Notes: a model not told the origin generated them from the letters alone. DNA of 64,000 nucleotides from Rathayibacter sp. VKM Ac-2856 (GCF_013205055.1 NZ_JABMLF010000002.1:412365-476364); one strand, 5' to 3'; shown: positions 10,367 to 18,503, counted from the first letter of the stretch. Made by a program: numbers and translations.

Positions 10367-11365
10367 TCAGGAGGCGGGCGGCTCCTCCGCGAGGAGGGTC
10401 GCGATCTCGGTGGTGTCGACGACGAGGGAGTCGTGCGGGGTGAGGCCCGGGCTCTTCGGGGTCGGCACCGGCAGCCGCATCAGCAGCGCGCCCGGATCGA
10501 CTCCGAAGCGGCCGCTCGTGGTGCGGCCGATCGGGTCGCCGTCGAGCTCGGCGAGCACCGGCTGATCGAGCGTGAAGGAGAACTCGCGCCCGGGCCACTG
10601 GTGCAGCGACGCGAGGCCGTTGCGGTTGCCCGTCGCGACGTCGAGGGCGAGGCCGAAGCGGCGGCGCAGGAGCACCAGCTCGAGGTCACCGTCGTCCAGC
10701 ACCGCTCCGGCGGCGAGCTCGATGTTCGCCACGACCGAGCTGCAGTTGCAGGCCAGCACCATCAGGGTGCGCGTCGGCGGCTCGGGGCGGCCGTCGATCG
10801 TCAGCGTCACCTCGAAGCCCGCCTTGAACATCACCTCGGCGCCGGCCGCCACGTAGGCGCCCCAGCCCACGCGCTTCTTCAGCTCGTCGTCGGTCTTGTC
10901 CATGATCTCGGCGTCCAGGCCCACGCCGCCCATCACCATGAAGACGCGCTCCTCGCCGTCGTCGAAGGCGGCCGTGCCCACGTCGATCGCCCGGTCCTGC
11001 CCCAGCAGCGCGATCTCGACCGCGTCGGCCAGCGAGCCGAGCGGGATGCCGAGGTTGCGGGCGAGCAGGTTGCCCGTGCCGCTGGGCAGGAGCCCGTAGG
11101 GCACCGCAGTGCCGCGCAGCACCGAGGCGACCGCGCGCACGGTGCCGTCGCCGCCCATCGCGCAGACGACGTCGGCGCCCGACTCCAGCGCGGCGCGCGC
11201 GGCCCCGGCGCCCGAGTCGTCGACGCTCGTCTCGAACCAGAGCGGCTCGCTCCAGCCCGCGCGGCGGGCGACCGTGGCCACCACGTCCTGCGCCGCTCCG
11301 ACGTCGTCGAACTTGCTCGGATTGATGACGACGGCGACCACGGGGCTGTCGGAAGGAGCTCTCAC
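10367..11365 (-). CDS. Diacylglycerol kinase catalytic-domain protein (lipid kinase)
   Basis: A 332-residue protein of the DAGK/YegS-type lipid kinase family, expected to phosphorylate diacylglycerol or a related lipid at the membrane. The opening VVAVVINPSK, the nucleotide-binding GGDGTV (about 72-77) with the following VPYGLLPSGTGNLLARNL, and VMGGVGLDAEIM are all family signatures. The C-terminal beta domain is complete, followed by about 25 extra residues. The GTG at 11365 has a CAGACT hexamer 6 bp upstream, close to a -10 box, so it may be leaderless. The substrate cannot be read from the sequence. Confidence 0.9.
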   Translation of the reverse strand: MRAPSDSPVVAVVINPSKFDDVGAAQDVVATVARRAGWSEPLWFETSVDDSGAGAARAALESGADVVCAMGGDGTVRAVASVLRGTAVPYGLLPSGTGNLLARNLGIPLGSLADAVEIALLGQDRAIDVGTAAFDDGEERVFMVMGGVGLDAEIMDKTDDELKKRVGWGAYVAAGAEVMFKAGFEVTLTIDGRPEPPTRTLMVLACNCSSVVANIELAAGAVLDDGDLELVLLRRRFGLALDVATGNRNGLASLHQWPGREFSFTLDQPVLAELDGDPIGRTTSGRFGVDPGALLMRLPVPTPKSPGLTPHDSLVVDTTEIATLLAEEPPAS

Positions 11366-11369
11366 GGTC

Positions 11370-12437
11370 TCAGTCTGCTGTGCCCGCCGAGGCGTCCGGC
11401 ACCGTGCGCCGCTCCAGGGTCGCCGCGGCCTCCGTCGCCAGGACCGCGCCGAGCTCGGCCGAGAGGGTCGCGGGCAGGGTCGGCGGGGCGTCCCAGCGCG
11501 GTCCGGCGAGCAGCACTCCCCCGCGCTCGCTCGAGCGCCACAGGGCGTCGACGCTGCCGGTGACGAAGGCGCGGATCCGCGCGGCGGAGCCGGCGTCGAC
11601 CCCCTCCGCGGTCGCCAGGTCGACGAGGTGCCGGTAGGCGATGCCGCCGAAGAGGGCGCCGTCGCCCGCTCCCTGGTCGACGAGGACGCCCTCGGGGGCG
11701 AGGCGCGCGATCAGGTCGTCGGCGGTGAGCGACGCGTGCGCGAGCAGCCGCGCGTCCGGGCGGAGCCGGTGCAGGGCGAGCGCCGCTCCGATGTAGACGC
11801 CGTGGTTGTAGCTGAACGCCCAGTCGTCGCGGGCCGAGCCGCCCTCGCGGCCTATGCCGTCGGCGACGAAGCCGGTGTCGTCGTCGCGCAGCCGCACGTG
11901 CAGCCAGTCGAGGGCGGCGCGCGACAGCTCCTCGCGGCCGTCGGGGCGCAGCCGCTCCAGCCGTGCACCGAGGATCGCGAACGGTCCGTTCGACGGCGCG
12001 TTCTTGTAGTCGAGCTGGCGGCGGCGCCAGGCGAGGCTCGCGCCGTGCCGGAGGTTCCAGCCGCGCTGGACGGCGAAGCGCCAGAGCCGGTCGGCGCGGT
12101 CGAGCCAGCGCCCCTCCCCCGTCGCCTCGCCCAGCCGCGCGAGCGCGCCGCCGAGCCACATCATGTCGTCGAAGTAGCCGTTGACCAGGCGGCCGCCGTT
12201 GCGGATCCGGATCGCGCGGTGGATCCGCTCGGCGCGCTCCAGGTGCGCGGCGTCCCCGGTCCGCTCGAACGCGTCGACCGCGGCGTCGATCGCGTGCGCC
12301 AGCCACCAGTAGTGGAAGGCGAGGTCCGCGCGCAGCGACGTCGGGTAGGTCACGTGGTAGCCGAGGACCGGCACCGCGAAGAGCCGCTCGAGGCTCGACT
12401 GCGCGATGTCCGCGCGGGCCTGCGCGTCGCCCGGCAC
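11370..12437 (-). CDS. Glycoside hydrolase family 76-like protein, apparently cytoplasmic
   Basis: A 355-residue alpha/alpha-barrel protein resembling actinobacterial GH76 (alpha-1,6-mannanase) members. Key segments are HYWWLAHAIDAAVDA, the catalytic Asp pair in NGYFDDMMWLGGAL (Asp90-Asp91), YKNAPSNGPFAIL and WAFSYNHGVYIGA. There is no signal peptide or membrane helix, so it should act inside the cell, unlike the fungal and Bacteroides mannanases. I chose the GTG at 12437, 7 bp after the hpt stop; the longer in-frame reading to 12506 would overlap hpt by 62 bp. It is probably co-transcribed with hpt. The substrate could be a mannan-like glycolipid or oligosaccharide, by inference only. Confidence 0.8.
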   Translation of the reverse strand: MPGDAQARADIAQSSLERLFAVPVLGYHVTYPTSLRADLAFHYWWLAHAIDAAVDAFERTGDAAHLERAERIHRAIRIRNGGRLVNGYFDDMMWLGGALARLGEATGEGRWLDRADRLWRFAVQRGWNLRHGASLAWRRRQLDYKNAPSNGPFAILGARLERLRPDGREELSRAALDWLHVRLRDDDTGFVADGIGREGGSARDDWAFSYNHGVYIGAALALHRLRPDARLLAHASLTADDLIARLAPEGVLVDQGAGDGALFGGIAYRHLVDLATAEGVDAGSAARIRAFVTGSVDALWRSSERGGVLLAGPRWDAPPTLPATLSAELGAVLATEAAATLERRTVPDASAGTAD

Positions 12438-12444
12438 CGGTCGG

Positions 12445-12996
12445 CTACTCGTAGACGTGGGGAGCGAGGATCGCGACATCGCGGAGGTTGCGGTAGCGCT
12501 CGGCATAGTCGAGGCCGTAGCCGATCACGAAGTCGTTCGGGATGTCGAAGCCCACGTAGGCCACATCGACCTCGACCTTGGCCGCGCGGGGCTTGCGGAA
12601 GAGCGCGCAGATCTCGACCGACTCGGCGCCGCGGCTGCGCAGGTTGCCCTGCAGCCAGGAGAGCGTGAGGCCGGAGTCGATGATGTCCTCGACGATCAGC
12701 ACCTTGCGGTCGGTGATGTCGGTGTCGAGGTCCTTGAGGATCCGCACCACGCCGGAGGACTTGGTGCTGCTGCCGTACGAGGAGACGGCCATCCAGTCCA
12801 TCACGATGTCGAGCTTGAGCTCGCGGGCGAGGTCCGCCATCACCATCACGGCGCCGCGGAGCACCCCGACGATGAGCAGGTTCTCGCCGGCGTAGTCGCG
12901 CTCGATGGCGCGGGCCAGATCGCGGATCCGCTCGTGGATCTCGGCCTCCGTGAAGAGGACCTCGGTGATGTCGTCGGCGATGTCGGCTGCTTCCAC
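12445..12996 (-). CDS. hpt: Hypoxanthine phosphoribosyltransferase
   Basis: A 183-residue purine salvage enzyme that makes IMP and GMP from hypoxanthine and guanine with PRPP. The PRPP-binding motif is clear in VLIVEDIIDSGLTLSWL, and the family segments LLIVGVLRGAVMVMADLAREL, DWMAVSSYGSSTKSSG and YVGFDIPNDFVIGYGLDY are intact. The GTG start at 12996 has a TAGAGT -10 hexamer 6 bp upstream and no leader, so translation is probably from a leaderless mRNA. tilS lies upstream on the same strand but is separated by a 63-bp inverted repeat element. Confidence 0.96.
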   Translation of the reverse strand: MEAADIADDITEVLFTEAEIHERIRDLARAIERDYAGENLLIVGVLRGAVMVMADLARELKLDIVMDWMAVSSYGSSTKSSGVVRILKDLDTDITDRKVLIVEDIIDSGLTLSWLQGNLRSRGAESVEICALFRKPRAAKVEVDVAYVGFDIPNDFVIGYGLDYAERYRNLRDVAILAPHVYE

Positions 12997-13045
12997 CCGG
13001 CCACTCTACGCACCCGCCACCGCGCCTGCTCCCCCTCCGCGAGCT

Positions 13046-13108
13046 CCGCGAGATGCCACTTGTGCACGCCTTTCACGGCGTGTCGCGTGCACAAGTGGCA
13101 TCTCGCGG
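13046..13108. repeat. 63-bp element with perfect 24-bp inverted repeats (copy A)
   Basis: Perfect 24-bp arms at 13046-13069 and 13085-13108 flank a 15-bp loop. The arms start CCGCGAGATGCCACTTGTG. The whole 63 bp is identical to the element at 34237-34299, and a diverged copy in opposite orientation lies at 61072-61134. It sits in the tilS-hpt gap, 10 bp from the tilS stop, where it could act as a terminator. Confidence 0.95.
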
Positions 13109-13117
13109 CGGGGGGGG

Positions 13118-14107
13118 TCAGCGCGGGGCGAAGGTGAGGGTGGTGGCATGGCGGGTGGCGTGGACGCCCGGGAGGTCGACGCCCTTCTGGCCGTGCCAGT
13201 CGGTGACGAGCGCGGCGACGGCCAGGGTCTGGGTGCGGGAGAGGGCGACGCCGAACTCGTTCTGCACGACGAGGCGGATGATCCGCTGGCGCAGCGCCGG
13301 CGGATCGGCGGCCAGGCCCCGCGCGTCGACCGTGACGTGGCCCTCGTCGTTCTGCCCGACGAGCTCGAGCGCCCAGTCGAGCGCCATCGCGTCGAGGGCG
13401 TCGCCGTCCTCGCGGAGCTGATCGGCGGTGCGGGCGAGCGCCTCGGCGACCCCCGGGCCGAGCTCGTCCTCGAGCACCGGCAGCACGGTGGCGCGCACGC
13501 GGACGCGGGTGTAGCGCGGATCGTCGTTGTGCGGGTCGTCCCACGGCTCGAGCCCGGCGTCGGCGCAGGCCGCGCGGGTGCTCGCGCGCCGGATCCCGAG
13601 CAGGGGGCGCCGGAGCACCCCGCTCACCGCCGCCATGCCGTGCAGACTCGCCGCGCCCGCCCCGCGCGCGAGGCCGAGGAGCACGGTCTCGGCCTGGTCG
13701 TCGAGGGTGTGCGCGAGCAGGACCGCCGCCGCGCCGGTCGCCTCGACCGCGTCGTCGAAGGCGCGGTAGCGCGCGGTGCGCGCCGCCGCCTCCGGACCCT
13801 CGCCGCCGGGCAGCACCGACACGATCTCGATCAGGACCGGCGCGAGGCCGAGCGCGTGCGCCTGCCCCGCCGCCTGCCGCGCGACGTCCGCCGATCCGTC
13901 CTGGAGACCGTGGTCGACGACGATCGCGCCCGCGCGACGACCGCCGCGCTCGGCCTCGAACGCGACCGCCGCGGCGAGGGCCAGGGAGTCGGCTCCGCCG
14001 CTCAGCGCGACGAGCACCAGGGCCCCCGGATCGAGCTCGTCCAGGCTCGCGCGCACCGCGCGCCGGATGTCGGCGACGGCGGGAGTCAGGCGGGGGCGAT
14101 CGGGCAC
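13118..14107 (-). CDS. tilS: tRNA(Ile)-lysidine synthase
   Basis: A 329-residue enzyme that converts the wobble cytidine of the CAU anticodon of tRNA-Ile to lysidine with ATP and lysine. The PP-loop SGGADS is at 36-41, with IVVDHGLQDGS, HTLDDQAETVLLGLARGAG and RRPLLGIRR following, all typical. The C-terminal substrate-binding part is the short actinobacterial form. I chose the GTG at 14107: a TAACGT hexamer lies 8 bp upstream, consistent with a leaderless transcript, and the longer in-frame extension upstream would overlap the divergent ppa gene. Confidence 0.94.
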   Translation of the reverse strand: MPDRPRLTPAVADIRRAVRASLDELDPGALVLVALSGGADSLALAAAVAFEAERGGRRAGAIVVDHGLQDGSADVARQAAGQAHALGLAPVLIEIVSVLPGGEGPEAAARTARYRAFDDAVEATGAAAVLLAHTLDDQAETVLLGLARGAGAASLHGMAAVSGVLRRPLLGIRRASTRAACADAGLEPWDDPHNDDPRYTRVRVRATVLPVLEDELGPGVAEALARTADQLREDGDALDAMALDWALELVGQNDEGHVTVDARGLAADPPALRQRIIRLVVQNEFGVALSRTQTLAVAALVTDWHGQKGVDLPGVHATRHATTLTFAPR

Positions 14108-14224
14108 ATCAAGTAACGTTAGGCCAGCGATCCGGCCTGCGAGCGCGCGCGTCCGCACGCGATTCCCCGGCCGGTCCGATCCGCCGATGCGCCGCCCGCG
14201 GCGCCACCGACTCAAGGAGCGAAC

Positions 14225-14716
14225 ATGGCCGCATACGACGTCGTCGTAGAGATCCCCAAGGGCAGCCGCAACAAGTACGAGGTCGACCACGAGACCGGTC
14301 GCGTCTACCTCGACCGCGTGCTCTTCACCTCCTTCGTCTACCCGACGGACTACGGCTACTTCGAGAACACCCTCGGCCTCGACGGCGACCCCGTCGACGC
14401 GCTGGTGCTGCTCGAGTACCCCGTCTTCCCGGGCGTGGGCGTCTCCGTCCGCCCGGTGGGCGTGCTCAACATGAGCGACGAGGCCGGCTCCGACGCCAAG
14501 GTGATCGTGGTCCCCGCGAAGGACCCGCGCTGGCAGCACATCCAGGACATCTCCGACGTCCCGGAGCAGACCAAGAACGAGATCAAGCACTTCTTCGAGC
14601 GCTACAAGGACCTCGAGCCCAACAAGTGGGTCAAGGTCGAGGCCTGGGGCGACGCCGCCGAGGCCGAGCAGATCGTCCAGGACGGCATCAAGAAGCTGGC
14701 CGAAGAGGGTCACTGA
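14225..14716 (+). CDS. ppa: Inorganic pyrophosphatase
   Basis: A 163-residue soluble family I pyrophosphatase, the usual bacterial length. It hydrolyses pyrophosphate and pulls biosynthetic reactions forward. The metal-binding signature [11 protein letters not shown] is present, along with [13 protein letters not shown] at the N-terminus and [11 protein letters not shown]. The ATG has an AAGGAGCG ribosome-binding site. It is divergent from tilS with 117 bp between starts and ends at a strong bidirectional hairpin. Confidence 0.97.
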   Translation: MAAYDVVVEIPKGSRNKYEVDHETGRVYLDRVLFTSFVYPTDYGYFENTLGLDGDPVDALVLLEYPVFPGVGVSVRPVGVLNMSDEAGSDAKVIVVPAKDPRWQHIQDISDVPEQTKNEIKHFFERYKDLEPNKWVKVEAWGDAAEAEQIVQDGIKKLAEEGH

Positions 14717-14731
14717 CCCCTCGGCTCCGCG

Positions 14732-14800
14732 AACGACGGAACCCGCCTCCTCGAGTCGACCGGCTGCTGCCGGCGCCTCGCGGGGGCGGGTTCCGTCGTT
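14732..14800. terminator. Bidirectional terminator between ppa and the NlpC/P60 gene
   Basis: Perfect 16-bp arms at 14732-14747 (AACGACGGAACCCGCC) and 14785-14800 lie 16 bp after the ppa stop and 16 bp after the stop of the convergent NlpC/P60 gene. The 37-bp centre can fold further. No long T run is present, which is common in high-GC actinobacteria. Confidence 0.8.
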
Positions 14801-14815
14801 GCGGGCGGTGCTGAG

Positions 14816-16342
14816 CTACGCGGTGGGGCGGCCGACCATGCCGGTCGGGGTGCCCCAGATCGAGTGCACGCGCACCGGCGAGTTGGGGTTCGGCGCCTCG
14901 ATCATCTGGCCGTCGCCGAGGTAGATCGCCACGTGGTAGTAGTCGCCGGGCGAGTCCGACCAGAAGAGCAGGTCACCGCGCTGGCGCTGGCTGTAGGGGA
15001 CGAGCTTGCCCTCGTTCGCCATGGTGTTGTACTGGTTCGTCGCCGAGTGGGTGCCGATGTACTCGCCCGCGCTGGCGTACGACTGCTTCGTCAGACCGGA
15101 GCAGTCCCAGACGTCCGGACCCATGCCGCCGAGGACGTAGCGCTCGCCGAGCTGCGCCATCGCGTAGGAGATCGCGGTCTCGACCTGGTTCTGCTGCGGC
15201 GCGGGGTTCTGCACCGGCGCGGGCGCGGGCTGCGGAGCGGCGGGCTGCGGGAGGACGACGACGGGCTGCGGCGCGGGCTGCGGGGCGGCCGGCGCGGGCT
15301 GGGGAGCGGCCGGCGCGGGCTGCGGGGCGGCCGGCTGGGGTGCGGGCTGCGGGGCGGCGGGCTGCGGGGCGGCCGGCTGCTGCGCAGCGGGCGCCGACGG
15401 CTGGGCCGCGGGCTGCGAGCCGCCGGAGGGCTGGGAGCCGGACGACGGCTGCGAGGCGGCGGGAGCGCTCGCGGCGGGCTGCGCGGCCTTCGCGTCGGCC
15501 TCGGCCTTCGCCGCGGCGGCAGCGGCGGCCGCAGCAGCACGTCGCTCCTGCTCGCCGGCGAGGAACGCCGTCTCGATCTCGACGGTGGAGTCCTTCAGCA
15601 GGGCGAGCTGCGCGATGAGCTCCTCCGACTTCGCCTCCTGCGCGGCGAGAGCGCTCCGGGCGGAGGCGGCCGCGGCGTCCGCGCTGGTGCGGGCCTCGTC
15701 GGCGGCCTCCGAGAGCTTCCGGTGCTCCGCGACGGCCACGTCGGCCTGCTCGGCGAGCGACTCCGCGGTCTGCTTGTCGGCGAGCGCCTCGGCGTAGACG
15801 CGCTGCGACTGCTCGGAGAGCTGCGACATGGCGCCGAGCTGGTAGAGCAGGTCGCCCGCGTCCTGGCCCTTGGCGACGAGGCTCATCGAGAGGTCGCCGC
15901 CGGCGGAGCGGGAGAGGTGCGCGGCGAGGAGTCCGGCGCGCATCTGCGAGGTGTGCGCGGTCGACGCGGCCTCGTTCGCGCGGTCGTCGAGCTCGGTCAC
16001 GGCGGCGGCAGCGGCGTCGAGCGCCTCCTGGGCCTGGCGCCAGACCTCCGCCTTCTTCATCGCGACGATCGACGCGTCATCGACCGAGGTCTGCAGACCG
16101 CCGATGAGGGCCGTGATCGAGTCGATCTCCGCCTGCTTGGTCGCCTCGTCCGTCTTCGCGTTCTGGACGTCGTCCCACGAGGGGTAGGACGGGTCGTCCG
16201 CCTGGGCCGGCACGATCCCGAGGGAGGCGGTGACGGCGGTCACCGCGAAGGCGGCCGAGACCGCCAGCGGGAGCCGACCCTTCCACGCGCGCTCGCGCGG
16301 CGCCGGGGTGAAGCTGCGGGCGGTCTTCTGCGCGTCAACCAA
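14816..16342 (-). CDS. Secreted NlpC/P60 peptidoglycan endopeptidase (RipA-like)
   Basis: A 508-residue secreted cell-wall hydrolase. A signal peptide (about 1-48, ending PAQA) is followed by a long coiled-coil region (about 50-280), then a Pro-Ala-Gln-rich linker (about 290-400), and a C-terminal NlpC/P60 domain. The catalytic Cys lies in WDCSGLTKQSY and the His in YYHVAIYLGDG. It should cut D-Glu-diaminoacyl bonds during cell separation, with the coiled coil holding the enzyme inactive until activated, as in RipA. I chose the TTG at 16342, which has an AGGAG site at ideal spacing and overlaps the stop of the upstream M23 gene; an ATG at 16378 would overlap that gene by 44 bp without a ribosome-binding site. 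Confidence 0.92.
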   Translation of the reverse strand: MVDAQKTARSFTPAPRERAWKGRLPLAVSAAFAVTAVTASLGIVPAQADDPSYPSWDDVQNAKTDEATKQAEIDSITALIGGLQTSVDDASIVAMKKAEVWRQAQEALDAAAAAVTELDDRANEAASTAHTSQMRAGLLAAHLSRSAGGDLSMSLVAKGQDAGDLLYQLGAMSQLSEQSQRVYAEALADKQTAESLAEQADVAVAEHRKLSEAADEARTSADAAAASARSALAAQEAKSEELIAQLALLKDSTVEIETAFLAGEQERRAAAAAAAAAAKAEADAKAAQPAASAPAASQPSSGSQPSGGSQPAAQPSAPAAQQPAAPQPAAPQPAPQPAAPQPAPAAPQPAPAAPQPAPQPVVVLPQPAAPQPAPAPVQNPAPQQNQVETAISYAMAQLGERYVLGGMGPDVWDCSGLTKQSYASAGEYIGTHSATNQYNTMANEGKLVPYSQRQRGDLLFWSDSPGDYYHVAIYLGDGQMIEAPNPNSPVRVHSIWGTPTGMVGRPTA

Positions 16343-17756
16343 GTGTGACTCCTCGTGCGGCCATGAACGGTTGGGCATCGACGGCGGAGCCGTTGACGCG
16401 GGTCTCGTAGTGCAGGTGGCAGCCGGTGGAGGCGCCGGTGGTGCCGACGGCCGCGATCTGCTGGCCCGCCTCGACCCGCTGGCCCACCTTGACGTAGATG
16501 CCGCCGGGCATGATGTGCGCGTAGCCGGTGCTGATGCCCGAGCCGTGGTCGATCTCGATCCAGTTGCCGTAGGTGCCGAACCAGCCGGCGTAGGTCACCG
16601 TCCCGCTGTGCGCGGCGAGGATCGGGATCCCGCAGCCGCCCGCGATGTCGGTTCCGCGGTGGTAGGAGCTGGTCGAGCCGCCGCCGGTGGAGAGGCTGCC
16701 GCGGGGGCCGAAGGTGCCGGTGATCCGACCCGCCGCCGGGCGCACCCAGCCGGAGTCGCTGACCGCGGTGGAACCGCCGCCGGGCGCCGGTGCCGGGGCA
16801 GCAGGAGCGCTGTAGCCGCCACCGCTCGAGCCGCGTGAGGGAGCCGCGGCCGCGGCAGCCGCGGCAGCCTGGCGCGCAGCGGCGGCCTGCTGGCGGGCGA
16901 GCTCGGCCTGCGCCTGGCGGGCGGCCTCCTCCTCCGCGAGCTTGCGGAGGCGCTCCGCCTCGCGTGCGGCGACGCCGGCCTCGTAGTCGGCGACGGTGGC
17001 GGACTCGGTGTCGCGGAGCGCGGCGAGCTGCTGCTCCAGGACGATGCTCTGGTTCTGCTGCTCGGTGAGAGCGGCCTCGGACGCGGCCTGCGCGGCCGTG
17101 GCCTCGGCGAGCTTGCTCTCGGCAGCGAGACGGAGCTTCTCCCGCTCCGCCGCCGCGATCCTCGCCTGGTCGCCGAGGGACTCGGCGGTGTTCTTCGTGG
17201 TGCTGGCCTGCTCGTAGATCGCGTTGGACCGCTCGACGAGCTTGGTCATGTTGCCGATCCGGCCGAGGAGGTCGTCCGCCTTGCCGCCCTCGCCGTCGAG
17301 GAAGATGTTGACCGAGAGGTCGGTGCCGGTGGTGCGGTAGAGCTGAGCGGCCAGGAGGCCCGCCTGCTGCGTCGCGGCGTCGGCCTGGTCGGCGCTCTCG
17401 GTGGCCTTCGCCTCGAGGGTGCTCGCCGTGTCGGACGCGTCGTCGAAGTCCTGCTGCGCCGCGAAGTACTCGTCGCCGCGCTGCTGGGCGAGCTCCTGCG
17501 CCGCCGCGACCTCGCTCTGCAGATCGTCGATCAGGCCGAGGATGTTCTCGACCTGCGCGGCCGCGGCCTGCGTGTTCCCCTTCGCGGCCTCGACGTCGGC
17601 CCAGCTGGGGTACTCGACCGCCTGGGCGGGAGTGGCGACCAGCAGACCCGCGACCAGGGCCACCGCGGCCGAGACGAGAGCCGTGCCGCGGAGTCGCCCG
17701 ATCCGCAGCGCGCCGGAGTGGCGTGCAGGGCGATCGGGGCGCGGGGAGTGGATCAT
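16335..17756 (-). CDS. Secreted M23 family peptidase with coiled-coil domain
   Basis: A 473-residue secreted protein: signal peptide (about 1-50, ending TPAQA), coiled-coil domain (about 50-310), Gly/Ser/Ala linker, and C-terminal LytM/M23 domain with GRITGTFGPRG, YHRGTDIAGGCG (zinc His and Asp) and GCHLHYETRVNG (HxH motif). The zinc ligands appear complete, so it may be an active endopeptidase rather than an EnvC-like activator. Its mature N-terminus YPSWADVEAAKGNT resembles YPSWDDVQNAKTDE in the adjacent NlpC/P60 protein, so the coiled-coil domains are paralogous. The two genes overlap and form an operon. The ATG at 17756 has a GAGG site; a longer in-frame reading to 17837 lacks one. Confidence 0.92.
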   Translation of the reverse strand: MIHSPRPDRPARHSGALRIGRLRGTALVSAAVALVAGLLVATPAQAVEYPSWADVEAAKGNTQAAAAQVENILGLIDDLQSEVAAAQELAQQRGDEYFAAQQDFDDASDTASTLEAKATESADQADAATQQAGLLAAQLYRTTGTDLSVNIFLDGEGGKADDLLGRIGNMTKLVERSNAIYEQASTTKNTAESLGDQARIAAAEREKLRLAAESKLAEATAAQAASEAALTEQQNQSIVLEQQLAALRDTESATVADYEAGVAAREAERLRKLAEEEAARQAQAELARQQAAAARQAAAAAAAAAPSRGSSGGGYSAPAAPAPAPGGGSTAVSDSGWVRPAAGRITGTFGPRGSLSTGGGSTSSYHRGTDIAGGCGIPILAAHSGTVTYAGWFGTYGNWIEIDHGSGISTGYAHIMPGGIYVKVGQRVEAGQQIAAVGTTGASTGCHLHYETRVNGSAVDAQPFMAARGVTLG

Positions 17757-17957
17757 GGGACCTCGGTGCTGGGGGCGGAGTACTCCCCCGGCGGCGGTGC
17801 GGCTCCGTCGCGAGGAAGTGATGATTCCGACCCACACTAGTCAAGCCCCTCGCGTACGCCTAGAGACCGGCGCCGCCCGTCAGGGGCACAGGCGCCGGAA
17901 CAGGGTTGGCCTGCCGCACCCGCGGACCGCGTGTCGGACGCCGTTGCGCGGTCGATT

Positions 17958-17986
17958 TTGCATATCCGGTCGGCTGTCCCTATGCT
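17958..17986 (+). promoter_or_regulatory. Promoter of tRNA-Glu
   Basis: TTGCAT and TATGCT are separated by 17 bp, a good match to a housekeeping sigma promoter, and point at the tRNA-Glu gene 52 bp downstream. The AT content is locally high compared with the surroundings. Confidence 0.7.
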
Positions 17987-18038
17987 TGCGTGTCGGTAGT
18001 CATGGTGGGTCGGCCGCAGGTCGCCCCGGCGAGCTTCC

Positions 18039-18111
18039 GGCCCCATCGTTTAGTGGCCTAGGACACCGCCCTTTCACGGCGGCAGCACGGGTTCGAATCC
18101 CGTTGGGGTCA
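18039..18111 (+). tRNA. tRNA-Glu (anticodon TTC)
   Basis: A complete 73-nt cloverleaf: acceptor arm GGCCCCA/TGGGGTC with one G-T pair, anticodon stem CCGCC/GGCGG around CTTTCAC with TTC in the middle, and a T arm with the standard TTCGAAT loop. The CCA end is not encoded. It is first of three tRNA genes in 420 bp. Confidence 0.97.
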
Positions 18112-18220
18112 CGGATGAGGGTTACCACCGCACGAAAGAGCACCACCACGGATCGGCCGGAGACGGACGGGACGTGACAATCGAACAGCCTCGAAGGCAG
18201 TATGCTTGTCTTCGCAACGA

Positions 18221-18294
18221 GGCCCTGTAGCGCAGCTGGTTAGCGTGCCGCCCTGTCACGGCGGAGGTCGCGGGTTCAAGTCCCGTCAGGGTCG
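18221..18294 (+). tRNA. tRNA-Asp (anticodon GTC)
   Basis: A complete 74-nt cloverleaf: acceptor GGCCCTG/CAGGGTC, anticodon loop CTGTCAC with GTC, T loop TTCAAGT, and the discriminator base G normal for tRNA-Asp. CCA is not encoded. A TATGCT -10 hexamer lies at 18201-18206, 14 bp before the gene. A hairpin with a T tract follows 6 bp downstream. Confidence 0.97.
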
Positions 18295-18300
18295 CAGAGA

Positions 18301-18327
18301 GGCCCTTCCGAGAGGAAGGGCCTTTTC
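18301..18327 (+). terminator. Intrinsic terminator after tRNA-Asp
   Basis: A perfect stem GGCCCTTCC/GGAAGGGCC with the 4-nt loop GAGA is followed by TTTT. It sits 6 bp after tRNA-Asp, so the tRNA-Phe gene that follows needs its own promoter (TATCCT at 18363-18368 is a candidate -10). Confidence 0.9.
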
Positions 18328-18388
18328 CAGGAGACGACGAGTTCGTCTCCTCGCGGCATCGGTATCCTCGGACACCAACGTCGGACAC

Positions 18389-18461
18389 GGCTCTGTAGCT
18401 CAGTTGGTAGAGCGCACGACTGAAAATCGTGAGGTCACGGGATCGACGCCCGTCGGAGCCA
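18389..18461 (+). tRNA. tRNA-Phe (anticodon GAA)
   Basis: A 73-nt cloverleaf: acceptor GGCTCTG/CGGAGCC, D arm with AGTTGGTAGA, anticodon stem-loop ACGAC-TGAAAAT-CGT with GAA, and discriminator A. The T stem ACGGG/CCCGT is intact, but the T loop reads ATCGACG instead of the usual TTCGANN, so position 54 is A rather than T. CCA is not encoded. Confidence 0.96.
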
Positions 18462-18462
18462 C

Positions 18463-18503
18463 GGAAACCCTCGCCTAGCTTCTACATGGCGGGGGTTTCT
18501 TCC
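18463..18503 (+). terminator. Intrinsic terminator after tRNA-Phe
   Basis: GGAAACCC-TCGCC pairs with GGCGGGGGTTTC and is followed by TTCC. It begins 2 bp after the tRNA. Confidence 0.75.

Noticed and set aside
12438..12506. Earlier start for the GH76-like gene
   Set aside because: It would overlap the well-defined end of hpt by 62 bp; the GTG at 12437 fits the operon spacing.
13046..13108. 63-bp inverted repeat considered as a plain terminator only
   Set aside because: A terminator role is possible, but the 63/63 identity with a distant copy is not explained by termination alone, so it is listed as a repeat.
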